DNA from: Hyposmocoma kahamanoa
Taxonomy: Eukaryota; Arthropoda; Insecta; Lepidoptera; Cosmopterigidae
Length of the DNA stretch: 64,000 nucleotides
Assembly (NCBI RefSeq): GCF_003589595.1
Contig: NW_020654810.1
Span: 19,146,448 to 19,210,447, forward strand
Reading direction: 5' to 3'
The first letter of the stretch is position 1; each line of letters opens with the position of its first letter. A model generated the notes under the pieces. The model searched no databases, was not told where the DNA came from, and saw only the letters and a program-made list of their open reading frames with translations. Shown here piece after piece: positions 11,446 to 21,945 of this stretch. The translations under genes and the position numbers were made by a program.

Positions 11446-11810
11446 CTACATCGCTCTATCATGACACAACTCTCGAGCCTCACATACATCAATTACCATT
11501 TTCATACAATTTCTTTTATTCTTGTCACTTCGGATCCCAGCGTTTTTGATGACATCACTGATCTGATCAATGTAAGTCCTTCTAGGACGTCCTCTTAAAA
11601 CCCTTCCATCCACATTCGCATCATAAAACTTTTTGTAATTCTTCTTACATCTGTTCGCTCTACATGCCCAAACCACCATAACATTCCTTTCTCTATTCTA
11701 GTCACTACATCCTCTTTCAAGCCACATCTTTCACGTATTATTGTATTCTTCACTCTGTTACTCAATTTTTTCCACAAATTTTCCTCAAAGATCCTTGTAA
11801 TATTATTCAA
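11446..11810 (-). pseudogene. LINE 3' end: C-terminal domain, one frameshift
   Basis: Two overlapping frames together give a typical LINE C-terminus. The first (11810-11595) contains LWWFGHVERTD. The second (11679-11446) contains GRVLRGRPRRTYIDQISDVI and ends in a motif of the CM..V.D..EA.ELCHDR kind. The GHVER and GRGRP-type motifs are common in RTE/CR1-like retrotransposons. A frameshift near 11640 joins them. The rest of the LINE is absent, as expected from 5' truncation during retrotransposition. Confidence 0.8.
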
Positions 11811-11932
11811 ATATTGATCATGAACTAAACTTATTTTTTGAACTTTGGCAAATATGTGTGTCAGTCCATAGACGGCATTGTGTCTATTGACACAGGCAAA
11901 CTAATTTATAAATTAATGCTTCCTAATATGGA

Positions 11933-12009
11933 TAGATGGCGCTAATCCTAAACAAAATAAAAGAATACCCGGCATTATTCATAATAATCTGCGCAATAAG
12001 CGCCATCTA
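11933..12009. repeat. 77-bp segment with 11-bp inverted ends
   Basis: Starts tagatggcgct and ends agcgccatcta, perfect reverse complements. The same 'agatggcgct' word occurs in the repeat pair at 46424 and 49462. It may be a very short inverted-repeat element, but the evidence is thin. Confidence 0.4.
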
Positions 12010-12394
12010 GTTGATTTGTTTCTTGTGATTAGAAATCAGAGAAGCTTTGATAAACTTACAACTTGAACAAATTAGCTACAAAAACAGCTATTTGGTATTC
12101 GTTGCAACATCTGGTGTACGGATAGGTACTAAATACCAGACTACGTTGTATTGTATCGTGATTAACCAGTCCTCTAGAGTTATTGGTTCATGGCTTACAC
12201 ACATCCACTGCAGGACATAAGCCTCTCCTCGTCGATCAGAAATCTACGACTAGTAGTACGCCAGGAGCAGCAAACACTGCATTACCGTGTTTCGGGTGAC
12301 AGGTTCGGTGATAAACGTGTGTTCAGGAATTTGTGACCGACCTTGTGTTTGATCTCAATAAGTTTTTTAGATACACAAGACATCGTAGTACAAC
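12010..12394. other. No clear feature; short RTE-tail-like word
   Basis: At 12190-12235 'catccactgcaggacataag' followed by 'cctctcctcg' resembles the minus-strand 3' ends of RTE elements and S3 SINEs (CCACTGCTGGACATAGG-like). Nothing else supports an element here. Confidence 0.3.
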
Positions 12395-12787
12395 GTGTGG
12401 CAGAGTTCAGAAAGAATATGTGACTTATTTTGTGAAAAACCCTCTAAGTCAAACGAGACTACGCGTACAGTCGGCTCTAGTGTTGAATGGTGGGATGTGT
12501 TTGCCATCGTGGTGAAAGAATGTGTTAATTGGCGTAAGGTAATCGCCGATTGTTGCCCAAAGTACGCAAACTGTACGAGAAAAGTATGGCACATGTTGCG
12601 TGGAAATTCCTTTCGTACGATAGAAGAACTTGAATCACCTACGATTGCACCGGCTGTCGCTAAACAATATAAACGAGAAATAAAACGAGTTCAGCAAAAC
12701 ATATTTCCAACACGGACAATTGCTTCACGCCCCAGCAATAACTCAAACAAAATCTCGGTAAAACAGATTACAATCTTACCCAGTTAG
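12395..12787 (+). other. Unidentified 130-codon open frame
   Basis: An open frame with several Trp and Cys residues (for example VEWWDVFAIVVKECVNWRKV and CCPKYANCTRKVWHML). I do not recognise the family. No upstream promoter, splice context or polyadenylation evidence is visible, and an antisense frame overlaps. It could be part of a decayed transposon or a chance frame; there is no basis to call it a gene. Confidence 0.15.
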
Positions 12788-13631
12788 TGCAGCCACTTGA
12801 AAGTTGCATCAAGATGTGGCGCACGTCTGCAGTGCATTTTACGCAAACGATCTGTTACCGCAACACGTAGTGTACGGTTACGTTGCTATGTTATCGCCAC
12901 ATATATACGCTATCAAGTGACTACTATGTTGCTTTGCATGTGAATTCATTGAATGAAAGTATTTCGAATACAAGATATAATAATACCTCTGGTACAAACT
13001 GACATCCTGAAATTGTTCGATCACATCTCAAGACGAAATATTGACTCCATAGAGAGTTTTAGCGTGCAAGATAGTTGAAGACGTTAGTCTATTGTCATCC
13101 ATACGATAGACGGAATCAAATAAAATCTACAGTAGTAGATCCTATGCTTGAATCCACAAGGAGGTCAATTAACAGAGAGAGATGATGAGATATCATGAGC
13201 GCTACGAACGAAAGCAGACGACTAATCCGTCAAAAGCGCTACGAAAAATAAGAAAGAGAAGATGTTATAACATTATCAAGCCCAAATTCTTCCATATTAA
13301 AGGGAAAGTTTCCGCGCGGGGACCGCCCAGTTACGACGCCTTCATGTACATTAATGGCGAATCTGAATTCTATTTACTTGGCATCAACATTTAAATTCCT
13401 CTGATTATTCAGTTATAGTTGTATTATTGCTACCGTTCGGCCGCGGGCTGCCGTGTAGACCAAATTCAAGCCAGTCTCGCCCGCATGCCCGGGACTCTCA
13501 TTTAAGTTAACACGCAAAAGCTAAACAAATGGAGTGTATTTTGCCATGACAGTTAGACTCACGCGGTCGACGCGGACTCCGCTCGGCGGCAGTGCGGCGG
13601 CGGCGCGGGTGAGCGCGATAAAATTCGTGGT
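12788..13631. other. No recognised feature
   Basis: A 70-codon Lys/Arg-rich frame at 13182-13394 has no recognisable similarity. A GC-richer CpG segment at 13435-13620 contains 'ggcggcggcgcggg' on the plus strand and runs into the R-A copy. Confidence 0.35.
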
Positions 13632-13899
13632 AATACCTGATGGTAAGCCACACGCCTGTCCATAACAGTTGCAGTGCCACTCAGCTCTTGAAATCTCAAA
13701 GATCTGAAGCGCACTGCCACTGCGCCCGTCACACTCAGACATAAGTTGACAGCTCCCATGTGCCTGTAATTTCACCAGCACCCTTACCCTTCCAAACCGG
13801 AACACAGCAAAACTGACATTAGTGCTTGGCGGCAGAAATAGATAAGGTGTCGGTACTTGCCTGGACGAACTCTTTCCCAAGGAGCTCTACTGCTACTAA
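13632..13899 (-). mobile_element. Repeat R-A, nearly full
   Basis: Minus-strand copy running from the 'ctggtggtaagc'-like block (13640) to 'gagctctactgctacta' (13899), which is the conserved start of the unit. The poly-A end is missing; the 3' edge joins CpG-rich sequence directly. Confidence 0.9.
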
Positions 13900-14626
13900 G
13901 TTTAGACTGTTTTCAAAGCAGGGTTTTTTAGTGAATTGTACACGACAAATTCTTGTTAAAATGATTCTTAGACAATGCAGCTATTTTTAGCCACGTAATT
14001 TCCGCTTTAATTTAGCTCTAGCGTAAAACCATAGTGTATAACCATTCACATGTGATCGAAGCGTAGGTCTAAAATCATCCTTAAAACCTCTGTATGGAAC
14101 TCAAAATTCAAAGAGTGGGGAACGTTGTTCCTCGACTTTCATTACAATTCCTTCCAATTAAAACTGCAAAGTAGATACTTTTTTAGATCTTAATTTGTAG
14201 AAACAAACTTTAGAATAATGCATTCATAAAGCTCAAACAGAGTCTATTTGTGGTGATTAAAACCGGAGACAAGCAATAACGAATTCACTCAGCTCGCTTC
14301 TACAATATTAATATTTCAGTAGTCGTACACTGAAACAAAATATGTAAAGTGCTGTGTAAAAGTATCGTGTTCTGTAGCTACATATCTCAATCATACATTT
14401 TTAATATAATCATCACATAGATGAATTCATTACCATAACGGTGTTAACAACAAGTGCTCAGGTTACGCATTAGCGGGCTTTATGTACTCTATCCCTCGTG
14501 ATCCAGCAATCGCGCGCCATTGAGCGTGCGTGTAAAGACGTTGGTAGGAAAAGGGAAAAGCCGCGTGATTGCGCTCAACAGTCGCGCGCGCAATCGCGCA
14601 AGTTTCACGCGGGCTATCGCTATTAG
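13900..14626. other. No recognised feature until a CpG-rich edge
   Basis: AT-rich to about 14460. After that the sequence becomes rich in 'gcgcgc' words (14505-14620), outside the left arm of the inverted repeat. Confidence 0.4.
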
Positions 14627-14673
14627 GGCCTATGCATACGGCGTATTTTATTATACGCGCTGACGGCGCGCTG

Positions 14674-15093
14674 ATGACGCGCGTTAACGCGATTCAAACG
14701 AGATTCAGTCGTAGCGAGTAAACCTGTGCACACGTTCACGTAAACGCCGTAGATGCGCTGTAAACGCGCGTGTGTATCGCGCGTTTTGATAAACGATAGA
14801 TTTTATTTTAGTAATTTTTTAAATGAAGCAACTACATGAAATTCTAAGTGTAAACTCCAGTGAAGTGTATAAGCTTCTTGCTTGTAACGCGATGTTTGCG
14901 TGCGTTTGATTCGATTCACTACAGCGCGTCTATGGCGCGTATACGCGCAGATGACGCGCGTTTACGGTGCCGTCGTAATAATATAGCGCGGCGGCGGGAG
15001 TGCGCGTCCCTCCCCTGCCCCTTTCCTCAGTTTTGCAACGCGATGTTTGATTCGATGCAAACGCGCTTCGAACGTGCGTTTGTATCGCGTTTT
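14674..15093 (+). repeat. Left inverted arm, CpG-rich
   Basis: Starts atgacgcgcgttaacgcg and ends gtatcgcgtttt. It is full of CGCG, GCGC and ACGCGCG words interrupted by a short AT-rich segment (14785-14875). An open frame of 102 codons crosses it, and its near-twin is read from the other arm, but this follows from the arm duplication. CpG density is far above the surroundings. Confidence 0.9.
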
Positions 15094-15167
15094 ACGCGCG
15101 TTCGAAACGATACAAACGCAACTATCTGTGTCTCAATGTGGTTTGGCGAATTCATATTTTTTCCATG

Positions 15168-15322
15168 ACTTGTGAACTTCTTCGACATGTAGGTGTCGTT
15201 ACGATGGTTTTCCTTCGCCGAAAAACACATGGTAAATTTCAAATTAAATATCGCACATAAATTCCGAGAAACTGAGAGGTGTGAGCCCAGATTCTAACCG
15301 ACTGCCTCTGCTTGAGAGGCGG
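15168..15322 (-). mobile_element. SINE S3 fragment
   Basis: On the minus strand it reads from 'gcctctcaagcagaggcagt' through 'ctcggaatttatgtgcgata' to 'cgaagaagttcacaag', which matches the head and body of the SINE at 30473-30750. The RTE-like tail and the first part of the head are missing. Confidence 0.7.
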
Positions 15323-15518
15323 CAAAAAATAGAGACTCATATGAGATTTCTGCAGGTAATACTTAGAAAAAGCACTTGTAACTAATAGTTCTCTATTCAT
15401 ATCAATTAATTTTACATTTAAATTTACCATTCGAAAAGACCATAATTATACGTATATTATTTTATACGTATATTAATAATGTAATTGAACAGAGATTAGA
15501 GACATTCCTCTAAAACTT

Positions 15519-15715
15519 TTTCAGAATTACCTTAGCAACCGATCTCAATGTATAAAAATTGATAACTGTTTGAGTGATGACCTCCCTGTCAGCTATGGGG
15601 TTCCTCAAGGTAACATAATTGGACCTACCCTATTCTTAATCCATCTGAATGGTTTGTGCGAGCTTCAGCTTCAAAATGGTAGTGTTTATGTGTTTATGAG
15701 GTACGTCAAGCTTAT
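15519..15715 (+). pseudogene. LINE reverse transcriptase fragment
   Basis: A single frame reads FQNYLSNRSQCIKIDN, then LPVSYGVPQGNIIGPTLF, then LIHLNGLCELQLQNGS. VPQG at 15600-15611 is the RT signature that precedes the catalytic box. The fragment ends just before the expected F-ADD box. It is jockey/CR1-like, but its family differs from or has diverged from the LINE at 5040-7560. Confidence 0.8.
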
Positions 15716-15765
15716 TTTAGAATAATAAAAAAAATTGTGTATCGTATTTTATGAAGTGTCATTGC

Positions 15766-16186
15766 AAAACGCGATACAAACGCACGTTCGAAGCGCGTTT
15801 GCATCGAATCAAACATCGCGTTGCAAAACTGAGGAAAGGGGCAGGGGAGGGACGCGCGCTCCCGCCGCCACGCTATATTATTACGATGGCACCGTAAACG
15901 CGCGTCATCTGCGCGTATACGCGCCGTAGACGCGCTGTAGTGAATCGAATCAAACGCACGCAAACATCGCGTTACAAGCAAGAAGCTTATATACTCCACT
16001 GGAGTTTACACTTAGAATTTCATGTAGTTGCTTCATTTAAAAAATTAACTAAAATTAAATCTATCTTTTATCAAAACGCGCGATAAACACGCGCGTTTAC
16101 AGCGCATCTACGGCGTTTACGTGAACGTGTGCATAGGTTTACTCGCTACGACTGAATCTCGTTTGAATCGCGTTAACGCGCGTCAT
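15766..16186 (-). repeat. Right inverted arm, CpG-rich
   Basis: Reverse complement of 14674-15093 with scattered substitutions and a few small indels. Inner edge aaaacgcgatac, outer edge acgcgcgtcat. The 95-codon minus frame here shares most of its peptide with the left-arm frame. Confidence 0.9.
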
Positions 16187-16611
16187 TTGCTGGCAAAATT
16201 TGCCCTTTGTTGCTAAGTAGGCAATGTGGAGGTATCTTCTAAGACCCATACTCAAAGTTTAAATACAAAATGTAACATTTAGACCACGGGATCGGTGCTC
16301 TGAAAACAATCGAATTAGAATTCGAATAAGGCTGAGCAATAACTAATGTTCTTGGTCGGGTTCCGTGGTGATCTAGGTGTGTCTGGGCGATCTATTTTCC
16401 AACAGAACATTTGTTAACTAAGGTTGAAAAGCGTAAGGCGAAGCCTTGCCCACACGGGCATGTGGCGACGCGGCGGTGGCTGCCGCGGTTTTATTTTGAT
16501 TGAATATTCACGTTGCTTCCCACACGGCAATCTCGATTGCCCAGCGCTGTTACCAAAGTGAGAAGGATTAAAAACGAACTTTTCTAATTTAGTTCTGGTC
16601 TGGGTAGTGAA
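16187..16611. other. No recognised feature
   Basis: Contains a GC-rich patch at 16430-16550 with 'cccacacgg' repeated twice. No coding signal. Confidence 0.4.
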
Positions 16612-16908
16612 TTTCGTTCGAAAGAGTTCGTCCAGAGAAGTACTGCCACCTTACCTATTTCTGCCGCCAAGCAGTAATGTGAGCATCACTGCGTTCCTGT
16701 TTTGAAGGGCAAAGGTGCTGGTGAAATTATAGACACATGCGACTTGTCAACTTATGTCTTAGGGTGATGGGCGCAGTGGCAGTGCCTCTTAGTACTTTGT
16801 GATAAGATAAAGCTCTGAGTGGCACTGCAACTGTCATTGCTAGATATGTTGCCTACCATTAGGCGCACGAGTTGTTCGTCTCGTTCTTAATGTCACAAAA
16901 AATATTAT
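16612..16908 (+). mobile_element. Repeat R-A, near full length
   Basis: Runs from 'gaaagagttcgtccagagaa' to 'gttcgtctcgttcttaatgt' plus an A run. The first bases of the unit are replaced by 'cgttc'. Several substitutions suggest an old copy. Confidence 0.88.
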
Positions 16909-17258
16909 CTAGTTTGAAACCAGGCAATTTGTGTATTTGCACATTTTTATTATTATAATTAATTAGAAACTTTACAAGCTTTAGTTAGTAGATATGAATT
17001 TTTTAGAAGCTGAAACAGTGTGTTTGTTTAAAACTACCATTCGGCTCCGAATTCATCCCTAGGCACCCCTAAAACGACTGCAAATCACGCCGCCAATCCG
17101 AAAGCCATTAGTCGGGAACAATAATAAAATTAGACGGCGTAAAGGTCTTCATTTAGCTGTTTCTCCCATTTTCAACGTTTCCTTGGAAAACTTGAAATTA
17201 TCCTTAAATGAAAAGCGTATTTTTACTCGCAACATGTTTATTAGATGTTTCTTTCTGC
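16909..17258. other. No recognised feature
   Basis: AT-rich, no gene or known repeat seen. Confidence 0.4.
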
Positions 17259-17432
17259 TAACCGACTTAAAAAAAGAGGAGGTTCTCAATTGGACCGTTT
17301 GTTTCTGTGTATGTTATGCAATTACTTCGACATTTGTGAACCAATTACGATGATTCTTTTTGTTAGGAAGAAGATACCTTAATAGTGTTCCCAGTGAAAT
17401 TTCAAGAAAATATTCCACTCGGCGTTGCGTTT
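17259..17432 (+). repeat. Repeat C copy
   Basis: Repeat C begins 'accgacttcaaaaa' and 'aggaggttctcaattc', and passes 'gtatgttacgcgataac' and 'catttgtgaaccaatt'. It then reads 'gatgattctttttgt' and ends with 'gaaaatattccac'. This copy shows that order. At least eight copies lie in the window in both orientations. I recognise it as a widespread lepidopteran-type repeat but cannot assign it to a class. Confidence 0.75.
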
Positions 17433-17454
17433 TCCAACACTTCTGAGCCTCTTC

Positions 17455-17610
17455 TTTGGCATGAAGGTTTCATTACGATGTTTTCCTTCAACGTCAGTGA
17501 GAGTAATTGCTACTAAATATTTACTAATGTATATGCAATTTATAGATTCAACTTGCAAGTATATGCCGGTGGTGTAGGAATTCGAACTGTCTGCCTCTCA
17601 ATTAGTGATG
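17455..17610 (-). mobile_element. Diverged S3-like SINE remnant
   Basis: Minus-strand reading gives 'gaattcc' near a 'gttcgaattcctacacc' segment and 'gaaggaaaacatcgtaatga', in the same order as the S3 body. Similarity is patchy, so the assignment is tentative. Confidence 0.4.
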
Positions 17611-17857
17611 CAAGAGACTTGCGCTTCTGCTTCCGCAACTGCGAAAGTTCCACACGCTTTTTCACGTCTGTTTGTGTTTCTGTTTCTGTAATGTATAAAT
17701 AAATCTTTAAAATTAAAAAAATACATTTATTTCAACAACAAATATATCCATAAAATGTTAGTATTATAAAAAACTTAAATAACTATATTAGTACGCAAAC
17801 TGAAATGAAGAGAGGTCCAGTGCCTTAGTAGGTCACTGTCCCATCTATTTGCAACAA
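17611..17857. other. No recognised feature
   Basis: AT-rich sequence between SINE remnants. Confidence 0.35.
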
Positions 17858-18005
17858 TTAAATAAATAATAAATAAATATTACACAACATCACATACGTA
17901 GTTTTCATCCCAAAGAAAGTAGCTAAAGCACTTGTGTTATGGAAATCGGAAACAACGACGGTACCACAACCACCCAGATCCGACACAATATAGAAAAGTT
18001 AGTTT
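17858..18005 (-). mobile_element. SINE S2, head missing
   Basis: Carries the S2 body and tail only: TAAATA-rich end at 17858-17880, then 'catcccaaagaaagtagcta', 'acgacggtaccacaaccacc' and 'agaaaagttagttt'. The tRNA-like head is absent, consistent with 5' truncation. The open frames at 17932-18208 partly overlap it and are not genes. Confidence 0.8.
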
Positions 18006-18997
18006 GATTGTTAGAAGTCTGTGGCTTCTGGCGCGCACCTTACGCATCGACGTGGTGGCGCAGCGAAAACCGAAAAACCGAAACAATCAACAACCGCAAA
18101 CAGCCCGGACACACTATTTACAACAGAACTTTGAACGAAAGTTTACAACGTTCGCGACAGATAAGGCACGTGCGCGGATTGCTTGGTGGTAGGGCGCGCA
18201 TGAAATAAAAAATCATGTATTGAATTATTTCGTTGCCATCCTTATAGTACTTATTAACACTTCCGTATCCGCTAAGACTCACTTTTGACATCTGTTTTCC
18301 CATTATGACACTACGGTTGCATCACTACTCTCAATTGAGAAAGCAATCGTTTAAACCGATAAGAGTGGTAGCCACACTTCTGTGGTTGAAGCCACAATTA
18401 TACATACAGCTTCAACTTCTTAACACTAAACCGTATGCACATAATATATTTGTGCCTGTGTGTGTAATATGACGAACGACCCCTTTTCTCAAAATTTAAC
18501 GTAATATTATTCATATCCAAGGGGTCACATATTCAAGAAAATGTCGCTAGTAAATTTTATTTTCATTTCCTTAGCTGTAACAGTCGTTTCTTATAAATTG
18601 AAGACTTTTTCTTTTGAACATAAGAAAAAAAATTAAATTGAAATATATTTTTAGATTTGATTAAAGATAAAGTCAGTGGCATAAGTAATGTTACAGAATT
18701 CAGTATTGGACCAAGAGCTAACTTTTTCACTTAAGAAGTAAAATTTTCAAAGCACCATAATAATATTTACTTAAACAGCAACTCGGCCGTTGGTTCCCAA
18801 TTTTAAATTGGTTTGACGACCCTATATTTATGTGGGTCTATTAAAAAGCGACCACCAATCCGCATCAAAAGCGCCGCGATTAAACGAAAATATACTTTAG
18901 CAGAATGCTTGTTGATGTTTATTATAAAGTTTGATAACTAGAGGAAAATCCTGCAAACGCGCTTCATAGAAACGGAACTCGATCCTATTTTCTAGTT
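18006..18997. other. No recognised feature
   Basis: No supported gene or repeat. The frames at 17932-18208 and 18118-18303 overlap one another on opposite strands and have no recognisable similarity. Confidence 0.4.
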
Positions 18998-19274
18998 TTT
19001 TTTTGTGATACCAAATGACGTGACGAACAAGTCGTACACCTGATGGTAAGTGACATGCCTGTCCATAACAGTTGCAGTGCAACTCAGTGCTTCGAATCAC
19101 AAAGACCCGAGGGGCACACATGATAAGTCCCACGTGCCTGTAATTTCACCAACACCCTTACCCTTCAACAGCAGAACACAGTAATGCTCACTTTACTGCT
19201 TGGGGGCAGAAATAGATATGGTGGCAGTACTACCCTGAACAAACTCTTTCACAAGTATCTCTACTGTACTATAC
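18998..19274 (-). mobile_element. Repeat R-A, full length
   Basis: T run at 18997-19005, then 'gtgataccaaatgacgtgac' through to 'tctactgtacta'. It lies 4 bp from another copy in the same orientation. Confidence 0.9.
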
Positions 19275-19278
19275 TTTT

Positions 19279-19559
19279 TTTTATAGTACTAAGTGACGGG
19301 ACGAACAAGTCGTGTGCCTGGTGGTAAGCGACACACCTGTCCCTAACAATTGCAGTGCCACTCGGAGCTTTAATCCGAGGGGCACTGTCACTACGCCCGA
19401 CACCCTGAGAAATAATTTTGATAAGTCCCATGTGCCTGTAATTTCACCAGCACCGTTACCCTTTGAAACCGGAACGCAATAATGCTAACAATATTGCTTG
19501 GCGGCATTTTTGCTTACTTCCCTAAACAAACTCTTTTACAAGTAGCCCTTCTGTACTAG
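19279..19559 (-). mobile_element. Repeat R-A, full length, tandem with previous
   Basis: T run, 'atagtactaagtgacgggac', then the complete unit ending 'cttctgtacta'. The pair 18998-19274 and 19279-19559 is head-to-tail. Both share the altered start 'tactgtacta' or 'tctgtacta' where most copies have 'tactgctacta', which hints that one was copied from the other or that they arose together. Confidence 0.9.
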
Positions 19560-19795
19560 ATCTCGCATAGATAACTATAAGCTATATTATTCTTTACGAG
19601 TTATTAATATAAATATAGTTACAGCGATGACGACGTCTCGTGGCCAATTTCGATGACATCCAAATGATCTGTGGCGGTTTCAGGGTTGAGTTGGTTTGCC
19701 CCTTAGTTAATATAATAGTTACTGGTGTAGTCGATAACGTAGCCTATTAAATTTAGATCAGTAAACAGACTAATTAACAAACTGACATAGTCTTA

Positions 19796-20240
19796 GAGCG
19801 CCTTCGAATTTGACGCTTATGTGGCATTGATTTTCATAAAATATCTAGAAGTGCAGCGCCACTGTCGTGACAAGCGCGTGTTAAGTGTAAGAACCTTTAT
19901 TAATTAGCTTCTTCCACTCTGTCAACCTGTCGCGACAGCATCCAACTGTACGATAAGCGCCACGGCGCATAGCTGACGACGCTATAGCATTGCTACATTA
20001 TAAAACATACTTTAAGTTATATTAGGACGATTTGTATTTTACAACTTTATATAGTTAACTACAAGAAAGAAACATAAAATAAAATAAAAAAAATATTAAT
20101 TAAAAAAAATAAAGGTTTTTTAAAATCAAATGTCGTCTCAGTTACTTAATTCGCGCGCGATTATTGTAGTAACAATTCGCGCGTCATGGTTGCGCCACTG
20201 CAGTGCTTCTATAAGCGTCTAATTTAAAGGCGTCTTTACA
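19796..20240. mobile_element. CpG-containing inverted-repeat element (MITE-like)
   Basis: The left end reads gcgccttcgaatttgacgct then, after about 25 inserted bases, 'tagaagtgcagcgccactg'. The right end, reversed, reads 'gcctttaaattagacgct', 'tatagaagcactgcagtggc'. The ends are thus imperfect inverted repeats of at least 40 bp. The same terminal words occur at 32688-33135. No transposase is encoded. Confidence 0.6.
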
Positions 20241-21799
20241 GGTTGATTCGTTCCTTCTAGGATAAAGAAGCAATATTTTCTTGTCTTGACTCGCCACTCC
20301 TTAGTCAAAATAATATGTTGGCTGATAAAACCGCTTTTCTTCAGCTGTATTTGGTATATAATTGGTTTTAATACTACAAGCACTGATATATCATTATTGT
20401 AGGCATAATATGGTTAAACTAGTATATACACAATTAGTCTGAAACTCCACAATGGATGCGCAATGATGTAAATTGATATAATGAATAGATCAATCCATCT
20501 TCTATCATTCTCAGACATTTTGGGGTTTGCGCAGCTAACCAAATTTGTTTGCTAGACTAGCTTTAATAAATTAATTTTATTAACCCATTAATTTTATTAA
20601 CCCATCATCTATCAAAGGTTTGTTATATAATTTGCTTATATTTTCTGTTTTCTCTTAAAAATAATAAATAAACGAACTGTAGGTAGGAAATTACTACTTC
20701 ATCAACTTGACATTATCTATCAGGGAAGGTTTATTAAAACCTCTTAATTATTAGCAATTTAACAATTAAGGTGCCACTCATAAAACATTTAAAAAAAGAA
20801 ATACGAATTTTTATTTGACTTTTATCATATTAAAGGATGTTGGATCATCTTTCTTCGGCTGCTATAAAATAAATAAGAAAATTAGAAACAACATAATTAA
20901 CACACATACTTTGTTATACATTGAATATTGAAGTCTTGACCTATTTTGCTGATTAATTCCAAACTTTTCTCTTTATATATTAAATATTCAGATCCTTGTA
21001 GTGTTCATTTTTTACCGGCATTGTTATGGCTAGGAAGATATTTCTACCAGATAACCACATAAATAGGAAACGAAACTATTTTTAAAAGGTTTGTATTTGG
21101 AAATTAAAGTATCGCGTAATGAAAATTAATGTTGTTAAAATAAAATAATTTGTTAAACATAATATAGCGTAATTTGGAATGTTCTTTGTAAAATTCAAAA
21201 TAAGGTATTTAAACAATAACTTTTGTAAGTATAGTGGAAAAAATAGGGTGGTTTTCATTAAAATTTCATTAAAAATTAGTATATACAAAAAACAACTAAA
21301 CAGTGTAGATTTTAAAAATTATTTACTAAACTGCTTTCATTAATCACGGATTTATTTTAAACGCTTAGAAATATCATATACACGGCAAGACTTCGAAAGA
21401 TATTTCATATGTGTGTATATATTATATATATTATCAACAAAAAAAAAATGCAATAAAATTGTTTTGTATCAAATAATATCACATCCTATTGAAACGTCTG
21501 CTTTAATTTACGATTTGGCACCTTCAGCTTTGACGACGGTCGAATCCTTATTTACATAGGTTTTCCTGTATCGTTTTGTAGCAACTGGTTAACATTTTTT
21601 TTTAAGTCGATGAAGATGATTATATATCTGGGATCCGCTAACTAAAATGTGACCAAGTGAAAAAATTAAAAATATTTTTTTTGAGATATCATAAAAAACC
21701 GTAACCCAGTTTTGAAATATTGAAATTGTTAATGATATTTCAGCTATGCATCGTTAGGGTAAGTTCTGATAAATGGAATACGTTAACTAATTTTAACTG
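20241..21799. other. AT-rich, one short tandem repeat
   Basis: No gene seen. A 17-bp unit (taattttattaacccat) occurs twice in tandem at about 20571-20605. The rest is low-complexity AT-rich sequence. Confidence 0.45.
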
Positions 21800-21945
21800 T
21801 AGGAAATGAAACTATTTTTCCGGATTTAAATCGCGTTATGTAACGTCGGTTTGTTTGAAAAAACAAATGTACGCGATTTAAATCCGGGAAAATAGTTTCA
21901 TTTCCTATGTATAACAATCGCGAAAACCTAAGAACTCGAAATTAT
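21800..21945 (+). repeat. Repeat D with 37-bp inverted arms
   Basis: Arms 21800-21836 and 21871-21907 are reverse complements with a single mismatch (taggaaatgaaactattttt and its partner ending gtttcatttccta). The right arm continues into 'acaatcgcgaaaacctaaga', the usual D sequence. Other copies have only one arm, so this may be two D copies head to head or the complete form of a fold-back element. Confidence 0.75.

Larger units (their letters stand above)
14627..16186. mobile_element. Composite element: 420-bp CpG-rich inverted arms
   Basis: Arms at 14674-15093 and 15766-16186 are long, near-identical reverse complements. The spacer of about 670 bp holds an S3 SINE fragment and a LINE RT fragment. 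On the left, repeat-like sequence continues outward to 'gggcctatgcatacggcg' at 14627, which looks like a possible transposon terminus. The right side stops at 16186. The structure may be a fold-back element, two copies of one element in opposite orientation, or a rearrangement. No transposase is encoded. Confidence 0.6.

Noticed and set aside
14860..15999. A pair of homologous frames (102 codons plus, 95 codons minus) suggesting a duplicated gene
   Set aside because: Both lie in the inverted CpG-rich arms, so their similarity follows from the arm duplication. The peptide resembles no known protein.
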